Part shown: positions 62,256 to 64,000 of the stretch, piece by piece
Position numbering within the stretch: position 1 is the first letter of the stretch
Layout of the letters: every line of letters starts with the position of its first letter
The notes under the pieces: generated by a model
The model's database searches: none
The model's input: only the letters and a program-made list of their open reading frames with translations
Told to the model about the DNA's origin: nothing
Program-made: the position numbers and the translations under genes
Assembly (NCBI RefSeq): GCF_034263275.1
Contig: NZ_CP139559.1
Location: 3,224,001-3,288,000, forward strand
DNA: 64,000 nt
Source of the DNA: Mucilaginibacter sp. cycad4
Lineage (GTDB): Bacteria > Bacteroidota > Bacteroidia > Sphingobacteriales > Sphingobacteriaceae
Direction: 5' to 3'

Positions 62256-63284
62256 ATGAAAAAAATATTTACCACGCTCCTGGCATTCGGCGGCATCGCA
62301 CTGCTGATGCTGGCATCATGTAAAAAAGATGAAGTAAAGGTTGTAGCAAACGTAGGCAAGGTAGGCGCTTTAACATCAACAACAACCGCCCCCGAACTAT
62401 CAAAGCCCAATGCTAATAATGATGCCGTTACTTTTAACTGGGTTGCAACCACGGTAACGGGCTATAATGCCCCTATCACCTATACTATACAGTTAGATGT
62501 AAAAGGCAATAATTTCAAAAACGCAAGGGAAGTAAGTACCGATAAGCTCACCCAAACACTAAAGGTAGGTGCACTTAACGATATGCTGACCGCACTGAAG
62601 CTATCTTATGATAACTCATCGCAGGTTGATGTCCGCATTAAATCATCTGCTGCCCCAAACCTGGCTGCCTCCTATTCAAATATCATTACATTAACTGTAT
62701 TACCGTACCAGGGTACAGGTTATATTTATGTTCCGGGTGCCTACCAGGGCTGGGATCCGGCAACTGCCGATAGCCTTACTTCGCCAAATAATGATGGTGT
62801 ATATGATGGTTATATCGGTTATCCTGCAGGCAAGCTTGAGTTTAAACTTACCCCTAAAAAGAACTGGGATTTGTCATATGGAGATGCAGGCAGCGGTAAG
62901 ATAAGTACTACGGGCGGTAACCTTTCGGTACCTGCCGCAGGATATTATGCGTTGCACGCTGTTATTGACCAAAACGATAAAACCAAGGGCACATTTACCG
63001 CTACGCCTGTATTTTGGAGCATTATTGGTGATGCTACTCCGGGCGGCTGGAGCACTGATACCGATATGCTTTATGATGCTACCACCAAAACATGGAGTGT
63101 TACAGCTGCTTTAATTGGGGGCAAGGATCTGAAATTCAGGTTTAATCATAGCTGGGATTTAAACTTAGGCGGAACACCAGGTGCACTTACACCGGGCGGA
63201 GCTAATTATACAATATCTGCCGGAGGTACGTGCAAAATAGTATTAAATGCTAACGCCAACACCTTTACCATCACAAAACTTTAA
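62256..63284 (+). CDS. SusE/SusF-like outer-membrane glycan-binding lipoprotein
   Basis: 342 aa with lipobox Cys22 (GGIALLMLASC). The N-terminal SusE-type beta domain (about 25-150) has TAPELSKPNANNDAVTFNW and TYTIQLDVKGNNF. Two C-terminal starch-binding-like modules follow: YIYVPGAYQGWDPATADSL then KLEFKLTPKKNWDLSYGDAG, and WSIIGDATPGGWSTDTDM then LKFRFNHSWDLNLG. The Trp-Asn-Asp pattern resembles SusE/SusF modules that hold starch at the cell surface. It is the last gene of the susCDE-like operon, followed by a clear terminator. Confidence 0.9.
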   Translation: MKKIFTTLLAFGGIALLMLASCKKDEVKVVANVGKVGALTSTTTAPELSKPNANNDAVTFNWVATTVTGYNAPITYTIQLDVKGNNFKNAREVSTDKLTQTLKVGALNDMLTALKLSYDNSSQVDVRIKSSAAPNLAASYSNIITLTVLPYQGTGYIYVPGAYQGWDPATADSLTSPNNDGVYDGYIGYPAGKLEFKLTPKKNWDLSYGDAGSGKISTTGGNLSVPAAGYYALHAVIDQNDKTKGTFTATPVFWSIIGDATPGGWSTDTDMLYDATTKTWSVTAALIGGKDLKFRFNHSWDLNLGGTPGALTPGGANYTISAGGTCKIVLNANANTFTITKL

Positions 63285-63318
63285 GCGCAAAAACCGCAGT
63301 TGATTGATTTATTTATAT

Positions 63319-63354
63319 GGCCCCGTATGGTGATTACCTGCGGGGCCTCTTTTT
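63319..63354 (+). terminator. Terminator of the susCDE-like operon
   Basis: GGCCCCG (63319-63325) pairs with CGGGGCC (63341-63347), followed by a T-run. It lies 35 bp after the stop. Confidence 0.88.
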
Positions 63355-63359
63355 GATCT

Positions 63360-63467
63360 GAACCATGATTTTTTAGGATTTGAGGATTGGCAGGGTAGAT
63401 GATGTCGATTAGAATGTGAAAAGTACATATCCTCATGGTCATCCTTAAATCCTAAAAATCATGGTTC
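63360..63467. repeat. GAACCATGATTTTTAGGAT inverted-repeat element, copy 2
   Basis: The left arm at 63360-63387 and the right arm at 63441-63467 (ATCCTTAAATCCTAAAAATC then ATGGTTC) are inverse copies. The right arm is the same sequence as in the element at 41823-41902, while the spacers differ. Confidence 0.75.
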
Positions 63468-63474
63468 AAAAAAA

Positions 63475-63502
63475 AGCGATGAGGTCATCCCTCATCGCTT
63501 TT
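63475..63502 (-). terminator. Terminator of citrate synthase
   Basis: AGCGATGAGG (63475-63484) and CCTCATCGCT (63490-63499) pair. On the minus strand a run of T follows the stem, so it ends the gltA transcript 58 bp after the stop. Confidence 0.8.
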
Positions 63503-63559
63503 CTGTTTTATGTTTTTATCTATGAACTATGATCCATTAACCATGAACCAAAAATGAAC

Positions 63560-64000
63560 TTACCTGTTTGCTATATCCACGTACTCTTTACTGGTAGCAC
63601 CAACGTAAATCTGGCGCGGGCGGCCGATAGGCTCTTTGTTTTCTTTCATTTCTTTCCACTGGGCAATCCATCCCGGTAAACGGCCAAGGGCAAACAACAC
63701 AGTGAACATATCGGTTGGGAAACCTAATGCACGATAAATAATGCCTGAGTAAAAATCAACGTTAGGATAAAGTTTGCGCTCAACAAAGTATGGATCTTTT
63801 AGGGCAACCTCTTCCAGTTTTTTGGCTATTTCCAGTACCTCGTCATTAACTCCCAGCTTTTCTAAAATATCGTCGCAGGCTTTTTTGATGATCCTTGCAC
63901 GCGGGTCAAAGTTTTTATAAACGCGGTGACCAAAACCCATTAAACGGAAAGGATCATTTTTGTCTTTAGCCTTGGCAATCCATTTATCAGTATCGCCGCC
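63560..64000 (-). CDS. gltA: Citrate synthase, C-terminal part, cut by window end
   Basis: 146 residues are visible, reading from the window edge ([20 protein letters not shown]) to the stop at 63560. The catalytic His region is [14 protein letters not shown], the catalytic Asp is in [19 protein letters not shown], and the C-terminal arm ends [18 protein letters not shown]. It condenses acetyl-CoA and oxaloacetate in the cytoplasm as entry to the TCA cycle. The N-terminal two-thirds lies outside the window. It is followed by its own terminator. Confidence 0.93.
   Translation of the reverse strand, partial: GGDTDKWIAKAKDKNDPFRLMGFGHRVYKNFDPRARIIKKACDDILEKLGVNDEVLEIAKKLEEVALKDPYFVERKLYPNVDFYSGIIYRALGFPTDMFTVLFALGRLPGWIAQWKEMKENKEPIGRPRQIYVGATSKEYVDIANR

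Overview
The window comes from a Bacteroidota chromosome, most likely a Sphingobacteriaceae soil bacterium close to Mucilaginibacter or Pedobacter. This rests on the SusC/SusD pair, Bacteroidota-type -7 promoter boxes (TAnnTTTG), DUF4290, head-GIN proteins, OMP_b-brl_3 barrels, TPR histidine kinases and many short palindromic intergenic repeats. The genus is inference. I saw no tRNA, rRNA, CRISPR array, prophage or intact insertion sequence.

Layout. 1-9181 (minus strand) is an oxidative sugar or glycoside module: two GMC flavoprotein dehydrogenases, each with a gluconate-2-dehydrogenase-type small subunit, two Gfo/Idh/MocA oxidoreductases (one cut by the window edge), a Tat-exported sugar isomerase/epimerase and a TolB-like propeller protein. 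Both GMC proteins carry the C-x5-C-x3-C spacing of the 3Fe-4S FAD-glucose dehydrogenases. 9182-9883 is a nest of palindromic repeats. 9884-22347 holds a fatty acid desaturase, a TPR histidine kinase, a thioesterase, an outer-membrane barrel, a SlyD-like isomerase, a YyaL-type thioredoxin-domain protein and an M1 peptidase. 22665-27472 holds a lone receiver domain, a low-GC membrane coiled-coil orphan, a UvrD/PcrA helicase, an XRE regulator and a small hypothetical.

27495-31425 is the most unusual part. Four short Sec-exported proteins of 47-55 residues all end in the same C-terminal motif, K[RS]DLGSAD. They surround a fifth exported protein that is almost entirely 22 tandem copies of the same octapeptide. 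The neighbour on the other strand is a TPR, transmembrane and DHp protein that stops before any ATPase domain. I read the cluster as a candidate family of secreted peptides with a multicopy precursor, similar in layout to Phr/AimP-type or alpha-factor-type precursors. That function is inference.

31601-41488 holds housekeeping and metabolic genes: a dipeptidase, a dipeptide epimerase, MurA with Asp in place of the fosfomycin-target Cys, a GT39-like protein, an orphan NTF2-fold immunity homologue and a cystathionine beta-synthase-like enzyme. A frameshifted alpha-2-macroglobulin C-terminus lies at 41600-41823. 41904-46669 is AMP nucleosidase followed by the clpX, clpP and tig group. 47141-53650 holds a dihaem cytochrome c, three head-GIN or GIN-like proteins, and a TetR/SDR unit with repeated operator-like palindromes. 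RecQ follows. 56054-63284 is a polysaccharide utilization locus (esterase with starch-binding-like domain, SusC, SusD, SusE-like) with LacI-type palindromes in front of the esterase. The window ends inside citrate synthase.
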